Of a stretch of 33,240 nt of DNA, positions 1-7,657 are shown in pieces; position 1 is the first letter of the stretch; each line of letters starts with the position of its first letter. Origin of the DNA: an uncultured bacterium (GTDB lineage Bacteria > Planctomycetota > Phycisphaerae > Sedimentisphaerales > Anaerobacaceae); contig CAJVYN010000002.1 of NCBI GenBank assembly GCA_913009355.1, forward strand, positions 1 to 33,240, written 5' to 3'. The notes beneath the pieces are model-generated. The model was not told where the DNA came from. It was given only the letters and a program-made list of their open reading frames with translations, and made no database searches. A program made the translations under genes and the position numbers.

Positions 1-18
1 AAAAATCAAAATTGCGGA

Positions 19-58
19 ATCCCGACGAAGTCGGGATGGCTTTTTGATTGTTTTTTTG
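19..58 (+). terminator. Rho-independent terminator
   Basis: An 8-bp perfect stem (ATCCCGAC, loop GAA, GTCGGGAT) is followed by a T-rich run at 41-58. Flanking AATCAAAA and TTTTGATT extend the dyad, so it may work in both directions. It would end a transcript entering from the left and isolates the lipoprotein genes that follow. Confidence 0.75.
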
Positions 59-130
59 TTTTACGGAACACATTATTAAATAATCAGTTATAGCAATTTT
101 GGGCCGTAAATCGGTCAGTTTGAGTAACTA

Positions 131-826
131 ATGAAAAACATATTCGTTATAGCCCTCGTTATACTGCTTGTCGTTGGAGGCTGTACCGAACATAGGACTG
201 GTTCTATATCAAAATCAAACCATTGCGCAGATTGCGAAGAATTAATTAAGTTATTCAACAATCTCGCAAATGAAGGTATCAAGACGGTAGTATTTTTCGC
301 AGAAGACATTAATGAACCGGTTGACGAAGCTACTTTTGAGGAATTCGAAGACTGTATACTTTTCGCTGCGGGTTGTCGAATATGCAGGCCTCATCCTCTA
401 TCGGAGGAATGGTTAAAATGTAACAGTTTAAAAGGAGCGTGGGAAAATCTTAAAGCCGAAAAGATTCAGAGGTTCGTATTTTATTCCAACGTGGAGCATC
501 CTGAAAATCCCGGAATCGACGAACAGTATATCGCGTTTGAAGTCCCAAAAGATAAAATACCGGAAACTATGAAACTATTAGACGAGGCATTAGATAAGGC
601 GTGGGACCCAAAAGAAGGGGTAATAGTATTTCCAGATAAATTTCAGTATGAAACAATTAGAATAGTTACGGATAATAATAGGTATATTATATCAGTTGGA
701 TGGTCTAGCAGTAGTGTCTATGGCGATAACTGGAAGTCGTGTCGGTTGAAAAATAAGCTTTTGGAGTGGGGCTTTTCTGGCCTTAAGTGGCAAGGCGAAG
801 GCAATGCCCCCGAGTGTACCGAATAA
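131..826 (+). CDS. Lipoprotein of unknown function
   Basis: 231 residues. The N-terminus is a lipoprotein signal: two charged residues, a hydrophobic stretch and a lipobox ending VVGGC, so the mature protein should be lipid-anchored at Cys18. The body is mostly acidic and polar with no membrane segment; two Cys pairs (CADC near residue 32 and CRIC near residue 80) could bind metal or form disulfides. I do not recognise a family. The ATG follows the terminator at 19-58 and has only a weak ribosome binding site. A caspase-like half-domain gene begins 11 bp after its stop and another lipoprotein follows, so the three may form one transcript ending at 1805-1840. The stretch is visibly richer in A+T than the core genes downstream, which fits an accessory or acquired segment. 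Confidence 0.7.
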   Translation: MKNIFVIALVILLVVGGCTEHRTGSISKSNHCADCEELIKLFNNLANEGIKTVVFFAEDINEPVDEATFEEFEDCILFAAGCRICRPHPLSEEWLKCNSLKGAWENLKAEKIQRFVFYSNVEHPENPGIDEQYIAFEVPKDKIPETMKLLDEALDKAWDPKEGVIVFPDKFQYETIRIVTDNNRYIISVGWSSSSVYGDNWKSCRLKNKLLEWGFSGLKWQGEGNAPECTE

Positions 827-837
827 AGTGGTTAATA

Positions 838-1263
838 ATGTTCAAAATTGGAAGTATATTTGCCATGGGTATACCAGAAGGTCAGCTCAAAATTGTATTT
901 TTTGATGGTTGTTATACCGGTAGGTTAAAGTTTACAGGTAGTTGGGACCTCGTAGAAGGTCCCGGAGATGACCAGGGTCAGATGAATCCCTGGCCAAATG
1001 ATATGTCTGAGGCACTTGGAATATTCTACACAGACCAGATTTACAAAGGTTGGTATGGAGCGTCCTTTGCCTTTAACTTCCTTACCTACTATATTACATG
1101 GAGCAACAATTTTTGGGACAGGCTCAGATTAAATGATTCTATATATGAGGCCATAAGTTATTGTATCTGGAATACTCCTGGTGTAAGTCTTCGATACGGC
1201 CCACACAAAAACTATCGTCTGAAAGGTTTTGGCGACATTTATAATATAAGACTCCAACAATAA
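838..1263 (+). CDS. Half-length caspase/gingipain-like cysteine peptidase-related protein
   Basis: 141 residues from the ATG at 838, which lies just after the previous stop; a GTG at 787 would overlap that gene and give a shadow-like N-terminus. Near residue 20 the hydrophobic run KIVFFDGCYTG matches the strand-DxCxxG motif holding the catalytic Cys in caspase-like (clan CD) peptidases. Further on, GWYGAS followed by an aromatic-rich helix with FWDRL and a segment like sVxEAi resembles the C-terminal part of the same fold in bacterial proteins. The upstream half that should carry the catalytic His is missing, and no signal peptide is seen. It may be a decayed remnant, a pseudoenzyme or a gene split by mutation. 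The family assignment is by eye and tentative. Confidence 0.45.
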   Translation: MFKIGSIFAMGIPEGQLKIVFFDGCYTGRLKFTGSWDLVEGPGDDQGQMNPWPNDMSEALGIFYTDQIYKGWYGASFAFNFLTYYITWSNNFWDRLRLNDSIYEAISYCIWNTPGVSLRYGPHKNYRLKGFGDIYNIRLQQ

Positions 1264-1275
1264 GGAGATATTGGG

Positions 1276-1785
1276 ATGAGCGGTAAATTTAACTTAATAA
1301 TGCTACTTGTCTTAGTAGCTGGTTGCCAATCGCCAGAGGTTGTAAACGACCACAAATATGTTCAAACAACTAACAAGGAATTGGTCTTCCAGGTGGTAAC
1401 GCTCCAACATAAAGCAGAACAATTGTCTGCACAGGCAAATTGGTTCAGAGTTCATTTGGAAAAATGTCTGACAGAGCTTGAAAAAGAAAAGGGCTTAGAA
1501 CCAATGGAATTTGACTGGTTAAAGGCAGAAGGTTATCCTAAGTGTTTCATACGTGACCCCAACATACCTAAACGGAATATTGTCGAGCCACAGCCTTTTT
1601 ATGCACCTTATCATAGCCCGAAAGTACAAGAAATTGAAGCCGAAGCATATCAGGATACAGCAAGGCTTTCAGTTTCTGTAGGCTTGACAAACACTGCGAT
1701 TACCATGAATATGGCTTTAGCGGACAGGTATATAGAGCATTTTGAGCAGCGACTTAAACGACTTGAAGGCCACTTGAAAGAATAA
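1276..1785 (+). CDS. Lipoprotein with coiled-coil tendency
   Basis: 169 residues, preceded by a good ribosome binding site (AGGAGA at 1263-1268). The N-terminus has a short signal and a lipobox ending LVAGC, so Cys17 is the likely lipidated residue. The rest is helical and charged: residues about 35-75 (KELVFQ to LEKEKGL) and the last 40 (DRYIEHFEQRLKRLEGHLKE) look like amphipathic helices, with a Pro-rich linker between. No family recognised. It is the last gene of the small group starting at 131 and is followed at 1805 by a strong terminator. Confidence 0.7.
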   Translation: MSGKFNLIMLLVLVAGCQSPEVVNDHKYVQTTNKELVFQVVTLQHKAEQLSAQANWFRVHLEKCLTELEKEKGLEPMEFDWLKAEGYPKCFIRDPNIPKRNIVEPQPFYAPYHSPKVQEIEAEAYQDTARLSVSVGLTNTAITMNMALADRYIEHFEQRLKRLEGHLKE

Positions 1786-1804
1786 GATGGTTTTGTGTAC
1801 GTAT

Positions 1805-1840
1805 AAAAGGGCTGACTATTTTGATCAGCCCTTTTTGCTT
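1805..1840 (+). terminator. Rho-independent terminator
   Basis: An 11-bp perfect stem (AAAAGGGCTGA, 9-nt loop, TCAGCCCTTTT) is followed by a T-rich tail. It lies 20 bp after the lipoprotein stop and ends the 131-1785 group. Confidence 0.85.
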
Positions 1841-1896
1841 TTTATTTAATCTGTGTTCATCCGCGTTATCTGCGTCTAAAAAATCTCCCTGTGTCT

Positions 1897-2058
1897 CTAC
1901 AGAACAACCGCTATAGTATTCGAAGGCTCGCCTTCGCCTGCCCTATTTATCGCGATGACCCGGTACTCCAAATCAGTATGGCGCGGCTGGCCGGATAGTT
2001 CGGCTTCGGTTTTTAGAGCGGTCGCGATGTCAGAAGCGAAACAGGGATTAGTCAGTCT
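1897..2058 (-). pseudogene. C-terminal remnant of a fibronectin-III-like protein
   Basis: Read on the minus strand, a stop-free stretch of 53 codons ends in LEYRVIAINRAGEGEPSNT and then IAVVL-stop. The intact gene at 2445-3098 ends in LEYRIEAVNKGGESMPSNT and IAVVL-stop. The upstream part is closed by an in-frame TAA, and no start codon or ribosome binding site is visible. This is the last strand pair of a fibronectin type III domain left from a tandem relative whose front has decayed. Confidence 0.6.
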
Positions 2059-2063
2059 TTACT

Positions 2064-2444
2064 TATTCCTATACAACGTATGTTCACATCTTCAGGAGAA
2101 ATCTTCCTAACAAATCCGCGCAGCGGAGTACAGCCCCCGCGGCGTCTGAGCGGGGATTTTATAGAACCACCCAAAAGCTAAAGCATTACCACTCGTATAT
2201 TTTGTGTGAGGAGTTTAGGGATGGATGCAAGGCCCCGACCGTCCGCCAACCGCAGATGTATTGTAATACTTCGAGGACGTGGCGAGGCGCCCCCCCCGCA
2301 GTTAACGCCGCAGACACTGCCTTTAGGCAGATAAATGTTGGCTCTTTCGCCTTTTTGGTTTGAGCGAGGGATTTGGTTCAAGTACCAAACAGAATGTTTG
2401 GATCGGATCTGTAACGCAGTAATTGGAGCAAAGAACCGCTCAAA
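2064..2444. other. Non-coding stretch with small hairpins
   Basis: No convincing gene. A minus-strand ORF at 2178-2381 has no ribosome binding site and a low-complexity composition. Small hairpins are visible: TCCGC/GCGGA near 2115-2127, CCCCGC/GCGGGG at 2135-2155 followed by ATTTT, and CTGCC/GGCAG near 2317. It separates the fibronectin-like gene from the fragment of its relative and may be decayed sequence of that relative. Confidence 0.4.
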
Positions 2445-3098
2445 TTATAGAACAACCGCAATGGTGTTGCTGGGCATGCTCTCACCGCCCTTATTGACGG
2501 CCTCTATTCTGTATTCCAGACGCACGCCGGTTGGCTCTTCTTTGAGGGATATCTCGTTATCTATAACAGAAGCAATATGGCCCCACGGGCCAAAGGCGGC
2601 TTCGCCGTCACCATTGAGAGGCAATTGCCTTCTCTCGATGCAATAGTAACGAACAAACCTTGCTCTTTTGAAAGCCGATTTTTCCCAGGCCAAATGCAAA
2701 ATCCCTTTATTATTATCTTTGCCGCCAATACCCTGTGCAACTATCTTCAGATTGGTCGGCTGGGAGGGTGCCCGCATCGATTGAGATTCGGCTTTCGGGC
2801 CCCAGCCGATTTGACTGAGTTTTTCCGGCTGGCTGGCGGTATCTACCTGCGATCTTTTAAGCTGGGCTTTCATAACAGCCTGTAATCGTTCTAACTTTTC
2901 CGCCTTTTCTACAGCGGCCAGTTTGGCAGCCGACTGGGCGTCAGTCAGGGCTTCGCTTGTCGTTCGATATTCATCCCGTGCGGTTTGCAGGATAGCTACA
3001 TCTGCACTTGGGAAATCGCCCGGATGCTCGCTGTAGCCTGCTATCATTGATTCGACTAAGGCCGAAATTTCTGATTGTATTCTCGGATACGTAGCCAT
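2445..3098 (-). CDS. Fibronectin type III domain protein
   Basis: 217 residues. Residues 1-95 are helical and charged: SEISALVESMIAGYSEHPGD, then a long coiled-coil-like helix rich in Ala, Glu and Lys. Residues about 110-217 have the seven-strand pattern of a fibronectin type III domain, starting at APSQPTNLKIVAQ, with a central Trp (HLAWE) and the closing LEYRIEAVNKGGESMPSNT. No signal peptide. The ATG has a good ribosome binding site (AAGGGGC about 8 nt upstream). The role is unknown; the domain type binds proteins or sugars. A broken copy of its C-terminus lies downstream at 1897-2058. The 21-bp palindrome array at 3416-3625 lies upstream and might affect its expression. Confidence 0.75.
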   Translation of the reverse strand: MATYPRIQSEISALVESMIAGYSEHPGDFPSADVAILQTARDEYRTTSEALTDAQSAAKLAAVEKAEKLERLQAVMKAQLKRSQVDTASQPEKLSQIGWGPKAESQSMRAPSQPTNLKIVAQGIGGKDNNKGILHLAWEKSAFKRARFVRYYCIERRQLPLNGDGEAAFGPWGHIASVIDNEISLKEEPTGVRLEYRIEAVNKGGESMPSNTIAVVL

Positions 3099-3135
3099 TT
3101 TATATGCCCCTTAATCTTGTTAGGTATTGATTGCA

Positions 3136-3271
3136 GAACTTAACTGCCTTCGGTGGAACTTTTTTAGACAGGATAACGGGATTAACACGTTTTTTTTGAA
3201 TCTATCCTGTTTTATCCTCCGTAAGGAGTCCTTAGGACTGTAAATCCTGTCAAAAATACAAATTCCTATAC
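3136..3271 (+). repeat. Dispersed repeat, copy 1 (pair at 12391)
   Basis: It begins GAACTTAAC, then CTTC, G and T rich bases and TTAGACAGGAT, and ends CTGTCAAAAATACAAAT followed by CCTATAC. The copy at 12391-12548 has the same two ends with a different middle. A word AAGGAGTCCTTAGGACTG at 3223-3240 sits inside and recurs, slightly changed and inverted, at 26748-26768. Confidence 0.65.
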
Positions 3272-3415
3272 TATGGACTTATCGGCTCTTTCGAATTGTC
3301 AATTAACTCAGAAGGAAATGGAAAACAGCCCCCTTGAAGCCCAAACAACATAACATCTGTTAAAATAAGCCCTTAGGAGACTCGCTCTTTATTTAAAATA
3401 CCGAAAAACCGGCTT

Positions 3416-3625
3416 GCAAACGTTAATTACATATTTGCAATCGTTAGTTGTAAATATGTAATCGTTGATTGCTCATCAGCAATCTATCGCTACCTGCCTG
3501 CAATCGTCAATTACAAAGATGCAGCCGGCATTTACAGGTATGCATTTATAATGAGCTTAAATGTAATCGTTAATCGCAAATATGTAATCTTCGATTACAG
3601 GTTTGAAACAATCCATTGCAAACCT
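3416..3625 (+). repeat. Array of ten 21-bp hyphenated-palindrome units
   Basis: Ten consecutive units of exactly 21 bp with no insertion or deletion, starting at 3416, 3437, 3458, 3479, 3500, 3521, 3542, 3563, 3584 and 3605. An eleventh, poor unit may follow at 3626. Each unit is a 15-bp dyad, consensus GYAATCGTTRATTRC, plus a 6-bp AT-rich spacer such as AAATAT. Unit 9 is a perfect dyad (GTAATC TTC GATTAC). Units 4, 6 and 7 are diverged but remain in phase. The plus-strand frame is open from 3377 to 3673 and would encode heptapeptides like AIVNYKY, but has no ATG, GTG or TTG before 3551, so coding is unlikely. Confidence 0.85.
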
Positions 3626-3680
3626 AACATTGCTTCAATGCAAATCCGTGAAATCTGTGGCGGAAAAAACTAAGAGCCTC

Positions 3681-4793
3681 TTAAAGACTGCCCGCCGCTT
3701 CAGGCGGAATGTATGCACAGAATGGCTCTTCAGCCATATAATTGCCCGTCGCTGCGTAAGCTCTGGCGCGGCATCCGCCGCAAATTTGCCTGTACCCGCA
3801 GATACCACACTTACCCTCAAGGCCGCTGCTGTTACGCATCCGCGCAAGATCTTTATTATTGTGCCATATATCGACAAGCCCCTCTTCGAGCACATTGCCG
3901 CAGTTTACCGGCAGATAGCCGCAGGGAAATACGTCTCCCTGATGGCCTGCGAACAGCACCCCCAGACCTGCTAAACAGCCCTTGGTAGCTGCGCCGTGTC
4001 GGCCCCTGCCCGGAACGTTGTCGTCGTGATGTGCGCCTTTGCGAGTCTGGTACAATCCCTGCTCCCTGATGACCCGCTCATAATGAGGGCCGCAGGTAAC
4101 CTTTATCTGGATTTCACCCAGGCGGTCAAGCTGGGAAATTTTCACCAGCATATCTTCGTACTCCTTCGGCGAGAGCATATCCGTATCAGCTAAAACCTGC
4201 CCGCAGCCGACCGGAACCAGCATAAATATGTGCACCGCCACCGCACCGCAGCGTTTGGCAAGTTCGTAAACATCCTCCAACTGATGGGCATTGTGCCTGG
4301 TCAATGTGATATTTATCTGGAAGGGGATATCCTTTTCCCGAAGATGGCTGATACCCTCAAGAGCTTTCTCAAAGCATCCATCCAGCTTCCGCAACTTATT
4401 ATGAACCCGGCCCGTGGCCCCATCCAGACTTACCGCAACTCTTACAACCCCGTTATCCTTTATCTTTTCAGCGACCTCTGCATCTATTAAAGTTCCATTG
4501 GTAGCCAGCGCAGGCGTAATCGACAGCGAGCCGGCGTAGGTGATAAGTTCAAATAAATCTTCCCTGCAGAGCGGCTCACCGCCGGAGAAGACCAGTATAG
4601 GGTTAAAGGACTGCTTGCCGCCCAGTTCAGCCAACTGCCTGACTAAATCCTTAGCCTGTTCAGTCGATAAATCTTTGCCGACCGCTTCATTTGTGTCCAG
4701 CCGGCGGCAGTGTGCACAACTTAAGTTGCACCTGATTGTTGACTCCCAGAACAAAAGCCGCAGTATTCGATTTGCCTCCGTACTATGTTTCAC
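3681..4793 (-). CDS. ahbD: Radical SAM haem-synthesis protein, AhbD-like (or AhbC)
   Basis: 370 residues. It is a radical SAM protein with a C-terminal SPASM-type region. The cluster motif CNLSCAHC lies near residue 25, GGEP for SAM near residue 75, and the tail carries CGYLPVNCGNV, CGICGYRQICGGCRARAYA and a last Cys after AEEP for extra [4Fe-4S] clusters. This pattern belongs to the AhbC/AhbD/NirJ family. AhbD removes two propionates as vinyls from iron-coproporphyrin III to make haem; AhbC acts one step earlier. The GCLAGLGV...PCGYLPV stretch made me favour AhbD, not firmly. I chose the GTG at 4793: it has GGAGAG 10 nt upstream and overlaps the hemA stop by 11 bp. An upstream ATG at 4859 would overlap hemA by 77 bp. 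A weak hairpin plus T run follows at about 3662-3683. Confidence 0.75.
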   Translation of the reverse strand: MKHSTEANRILRLLFWESTIRCNLSCAHCRRLDTNEAVGKDLSTEQAKDLVRQLAELGGKQSFNPILVFSGGEPLCREDLFELITYAGSLSITPALATNGTLIDAEVAEKIKDNGVVRVAVSLDGATGRVHNKLRKLDGCFEKALEGISHLREKDIPFQINITLTRHNAHQLEDVYELAKRCGAVAVHIFMLVPVGCGQVLADTDMLSPKEYEDMLVKISQLDRLGEIQIKVTCGPHYERVIREQGLYQTRKGAHHDDNVPGRGRHGAATKGCLAGLGVLFAGHQGDVFPCGYLPVNCGNVLEEGLVDIWHNNKDLARMRNSSGLEGKCGICGYRQICGGCRARAYAATGNYMAEEPFCAYIPPEAAGSL

Positions 4794-6096
4794 AATCCCT
4801 GTCCTCTCCGTTGTTTGTCTCCGCAGATAGTTTTTCTGACTGCCGGACAATACTATCAACCAGTTTTGCCGCCTCCGCCGGGCCGTGTTCTTTAGCCACT
4901 GTGTTTACGTTCTCGATTACGCAATGCAGCAGTTTACTGACGATGCGATCGACCATCACCTCCATAACTTCTCTGCAGGAAGCGTCCTGGCGGTCTCCAA
5001 CGAAAAACCTCTCAATTTCATTTCGGCTGATATGAACAAAATTTTTCTTCATCCGCCCGATTAACGGCCCGATATCCCTGGCGCCGAACCATTCCATAAA
5101 CTCGGCTACTTTTTCGCCGACAATCTGCATCCCCTGAGCGATATCATCCTCGCGGGCCTTGCGGTTCTGCTCAACTACCGCTGTAAGGTCGTCGATGCTG
5201 TAAAGAAATACATTTTCCAGTTCGTTTATGGCCGGCTCAAAACTTCTCGGAACCGCAATATCAATCACCAGCAGCGCCCCTGCCCGCCGCCTGCCCAGTT
5301 TTTTTCTAAACGAGTCTTTTTTGAACAGGTAATCTTCCGCTCCCGCCGATGCTATAACGATATTAGCGCCGATTAACTGCTCCTCCAACTCCTCCCACTT
5401 TCGCACCGCTACGTCATATCGCCGGGCCGTTTCCTGTCCACGGTCGTAAGAGCGGTTGACAATCGTTATATTTTTGCAGTTAATATGCAAAAGGTGCTGT
5501 ACGAGCAGCTCACCCATTTTGCCGGCCCCAATCACAATAACCTTTGCCGACGAAATATCCGCAAAAAGCTGCGTAGCCAACTCAACTGCAACGCCGGCAA
5601 CAGAGACCCGCCCTGTTGAAATCGATGTGCTGGAGTATATCTTCTTGCTGGTGGTAAAAGCACAGTGAAACAGCCGATTCAGGACCTTTCCCGTGCTCTT
5701 TACCGTACATGCAAGTCTGTAGCTTTCTTTGACCTGCCCGATTATCTGTGCCTCGCCCACTACCAGACTATCCAGGCTCGATGTCACTGTCAGCAGATGT
5801 CTGACAGCATTCTGGTCGGTATGGATGTATAAAAACTGCTGGAAATCTTTTAACTCAATGCCGTGAAAATCCGACAGGAACTTTGCCATATCTTCAGGCC
5901 CCGGCCCGCCGATGATTTTACCCGCACAATACAGCTCAACACGATTGCACGTCGAGAGCAGAACAAATTCAGCATCACCGAATCTGCCCTTCAACCGCCT
6001 TAGTGCATTGACAATCCTGGCGGAATCGAATGCTAATCTCTCACGAATATCTATCGGAGCCGTCTTATGATTTAGTCCTACAACCGCTATCTTCAT
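4783..6096 (-). CDS. hemA: Glutamyl-tRNA reductase
   Basis: 437 residues, normal length. It reduces glutamyl-tRNA(Glu) with NADPH to glutamate-1-semialdehyde, the first committed step of C5-pathway tetrapyrrole synthesis. The N-terminus MKIAVVGLNHKTAPIDIRE is canonical, the catalytic Cys is C50 in LLSTCNRVELY, and a Rossmann motif VIVIGAGKMGEL marks the NADPH domain. The C-terminal helical dimerisation domain is complete. The start overlaps the end of the hemX-like gene by 32 bp and the end overlaps the ahbD-like start, so the three are probably translationally coupled. Confidence 0.95.
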   Translation of the reverse strand: MKIAVVGLNHKTAPIDIRERLAFDSARIVNALRRLKGRFGDAEFVLLSTCNRVELYCAGKIIGGPGPEDMAKFLSDFHGIELKDFQQFLYIHTDQNAVRHLLTVTSSLDSLVVGEAQIIGQVKESYRLACTVKSTGKVLNRLFHCAFTTSKKIYSSTSISTGRVSVAGVAVELATQLFADISSAKVIVIGAGKMGELLVQHLLHINCKNITIVNRSYDRGQETARRYDVAVRKWEELEEQLIGANIVIASAGAEDYLFKKDSFRKKLGRRRAGALLVIDIAVPRSFEPAINELENVFLYSIDDLTAVVEQNRKAREDDIAQGMQIVGEKVAEFMEWFGARDIGPLIGRMKKNFVHISRNEIERFFVGDRQDASCREVMEVMVDRIVSKLLHCVIENVNTVAKEHGPAEAAKLVDSIVRQSEKLSAETNNGEDRDCET

Positions 6097-6985
6097 TTCG
6101 ACTTACTTTTATTTCAACCGTATTGACATCGTTCCTGGTAAAATTATGTTTCGTTCCACAAAAAACAGCAACTCCCGCAATAGCGAACAGTATCATAAAA
6201 AAAACCACCATTGTTATGTACGCCATCACTTTTCCCCTTAAGGGGACGATATACTGCAAGAGCAGTATTATCGCCAACAGCAGCCAGGCCGCTGCGATGA
6301 GAACTATTTTGGCGTCTGTCAGCCAGTCGAGAAAACTTATTCCAAGTGCAGCCGACTTTACCGCCGCCAGCCCCACCCCGCTCGCCAGTCCGAATGTAAT
6401 CAGTACAAAACATGCTTTTATTCCAAACAGGTTGAGACGTTCGAGTTTCTCGAAATTCGGTACTTTGCCGAGCACCTGCATAACTTTTTTTTGCTTGAGC
6501 TTGCGTCTGCCGAGTAAATAAAGAAATGCACTTGCCGTCGCAAACGCTATCGATGCTCCGCCGAGAATCATTGCCACGCCGTGTGCGATTGCCCAGGGTG
6601 TAGCTGCGACGGCAAAAGGCTCTGATGCGGGCTTGGCGACAATCCCAGCCATCAAAATCATCGCCAGTATTATCCACACCATCACCGAACCGAACCACAC
6701 CTGGCGAATAACTATGCTGAAGAAAAGGTATGTCAGGGCGAACACTATGGTAAGCACAATCATAGATTCGAACAAGCCCGTAAGCGGAACAGCTTTTATC
6801 GCAACCGCCCTGAATATCAGCATCACCGCCTCCAGCACTACAGCCAAAGATACCAAAGGCGTAAGTAAATGCCGGCATTTTTCCCTGGCGGCGGACAACT
6901 GTAAAGCCCCCACTACCGCCGCTGCGAGATATACCGCTACAATACAAATAAAGACAATCAATTCAGATATTGGCAATCCGGACAT
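6065..6985 (-). CDS. hemX: HemX/CcsA-family membrane protein
   Basis: 306 residues, almost entirely hydrophobic with about eight predicted membrane helices. The family covers CcsA/ResC cytochrome c assembly proteins and HemX, which in Bacillus sits beside hemA and lowers HemA protein levels. The tryptophan-rich WWD haem-handling motif of CcsA is not visible, and the gene overlaps hemA, so a HemX-like role in controlling or anchoring HemA is the better guess. A His in AHGVAMILGG lies in a membrane helix and might bind haem. The ATG at 6985 has no strong ribosome binding site because a word array (6993-7067) lies directly upstream. A role in cytochrome c maturation remains possible. Confidence 0.75.
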   Translation of the reverse strand: MSGLPISELIVFICIVAVYLAAAVVGALQLSAAREKCRHLLTPLVSLAVVLEAVMLIFRAVAIKAVPLTGLFESMIVLTIVFALTYLFFSIVIRQVWFGSVMVWIILAMILMAGIVAKPASEPFAVAATPWAIAHGVAMILGGASIAFATASAFLYLLGRRKLKQKKVMQVLGKVPNFEKLERLNLFGIKACFVLITFGLASGVGLAAVKSAALGISFLDWLTDAKIVLIAAAWLLLAIILLLQYIVPLRGKVMAYITMVVFFMILFAIAGVAVFCGTKHNFTRNDVNTVEIKVSRNEDSGCRTKS

Positions 6986-6992
6986 AGTAGAT

Positions 6993-7067
6993 TCTCGTTT
7001 CTCGTTTCTCGATACTCGTCTCTCGATACCCTTCTTTTACGAGTATCCAGCATCGAGTATCGAATAC
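6993..7067. repeat. Heptamer word array TCTCGTT/TCTCGAT with inverted half
   Basis: Left half 6993-7028 repeats TCTCGTT, TCTCGTT, TCTCGAT, ACTCG and TCTCGATAC. The right half 7038-7067 carries the inverted word (CGAGTATC twice). It fills the gap between the hemX-like gene and ahbB and can form a hairpin. Confidence 0.7.
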
Positions 7068-7072
7068 CCAGT

Positions 7073-7555
7073 TCACTTTAAGCTTTCTTTGATATATTTT
7101 GGCGCAACCTTCTTGAGTTCTCTTTCCGTAACCAGCAGCCGATATTCAGTAACCCCGCAGGCCTTACTCATCCGCTCAACTGTATTCTGTACATCCTCCG
7201 CTGTTGCGCCGTGAACCATAGTATAAATGTTATACAGCCAGTTTTCACTGATATCCCGCTCGTAGGCATGACTGACCTCTTCGAATCCAGCCAATATTTT
7301 GCCCACTTCTTCGCTGCGGTCGGATTGGGCCTGCCAAACTACCATTGCCCCCGCCCCTAACCCGACTTTGAAATGATTCACTATCGCTCCAATCCGGCGC
7401 AGCCGGCCCTGCTGTTTCCATCGCTGCAGAATCGTCAGTAATTCATCCGTCTCAATGCCTATCCGCTCAGCGGCGTCTTCGTATGGCCTAAGAGTATCAG
7501 GCAATCCATCCTGAAGAACAGCTAACATTTTTCGCTCAACATCAGAAAATTCCAT
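7073..7555 (-). CDS. ahbB: Siroheme decarboxylase subunit, AhbB-like (Lrp/AsnC fold)
   Basis: 160 residues. The N-terminal 60 form an Lrp/AsnC-type winged helix (ERIGIETDELLTILQRWKQQ) followed by RLRRIGAIVNH. The C-terminal ferredoxin-like domain has GAMVVWQAQ, VSHAYERDISENWLYNIYTM and VHG, which match AhbB/NirDLGH proteins rather than true regulators. AhbA and AhbB together decarboxylate siroheme to 12,18-didecarboxysiroheme in the alternative haem pathway. Only one such gene is present here, so the AhbA partner must be elsewhere or this protein acts alone. It is divergent from hemC, and on the same strand as hemX-hemA-ahbD, 87 bp upstream of them across a word array. Confidence 0.8.
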   Translation of the reverse strand: MEFSDVERKMLAVLQDGLPDTLRPYEDAAERIGIETDELLTILQRWKQQGRLRRIGAIVNHFKVGLGAGAMVVWQAQSDRSEEVGKILAGFEEVSHAYERDISENWLYNIYTMVHGATAEDVQNTVERMSKACGVTEYRLLVTERELKKVAPKYIKESLK

Positions 7556-7588
7556 TTTTTTACAAGTCCCTGTCAGAAAATTTGATTA

Positions 7589-7617
7589 TTGATTATTATT
7601 AGATTGTAATTTATAAA
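7589..7617 (+). promoter_or_regulatory. Sigma70-like promoter of hemC
   Basis: TTGATT (7589-7594), 17-bp spacer, TATAAA (7612-7617). The predicted start near 7624 leaves a leader of about 34 nt before the hemC ATG. The -35 lies inside the heptamer word. Confidence 0.55.
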
Positions 7618-7624
7618 CTATCAA
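7596..7624 (-). promoter_or_regulatory. Sigma70-like promoter of ahbB
   Basis: On the minus strand, TTGATA (7624-7619), 17-bp spacer, TAATAA (7601-7596). It overlaps the hemC promoter, so the two divergent promoters may compete. Confidence 0.4.
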
Positions 7625-7657
7625 CAATCAATAATCAATATAAGGCAGGTAGGTTGA

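Larger units (their letters stand above)
7582..7638. repeat. Inverted TTGATTA heptamer words between ahbB and hemC
   Basis: TTGATTATTGATT at 7582-7594 and its exact reverse complement AATCAATAATCAA at 7626-7638, separated by 31 bp. The left arm contains the hemC -35 box. The same word recurs at 31582-31623 before the KDG kinase gene. Confidence 0.85.

Noticed and set aside
2178-2381. Minus-strand ORF of 67 residues
   Set aside because: No ribosome binding site, low-complexity Gly/Arg/Pro composition and no resemblance to a protein; it sits in a hairpin-rich gap.
3416-3646. CRISPR array
   Set aside because: The 21-bp units have no separate spacers; the whole unit repeats and no cas gene is nearby.
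3603-3974. Plus-strand ORF of 123 residues
   Set aside because: It is the antisense shadow of the radical SAM gene end plus the repeat array.
6144-6947. Minus-strand ORF of 267 residues
   Set aside because: A shifted-frame shadow of the hemX-like gene; the other frame has clear membrane helices.
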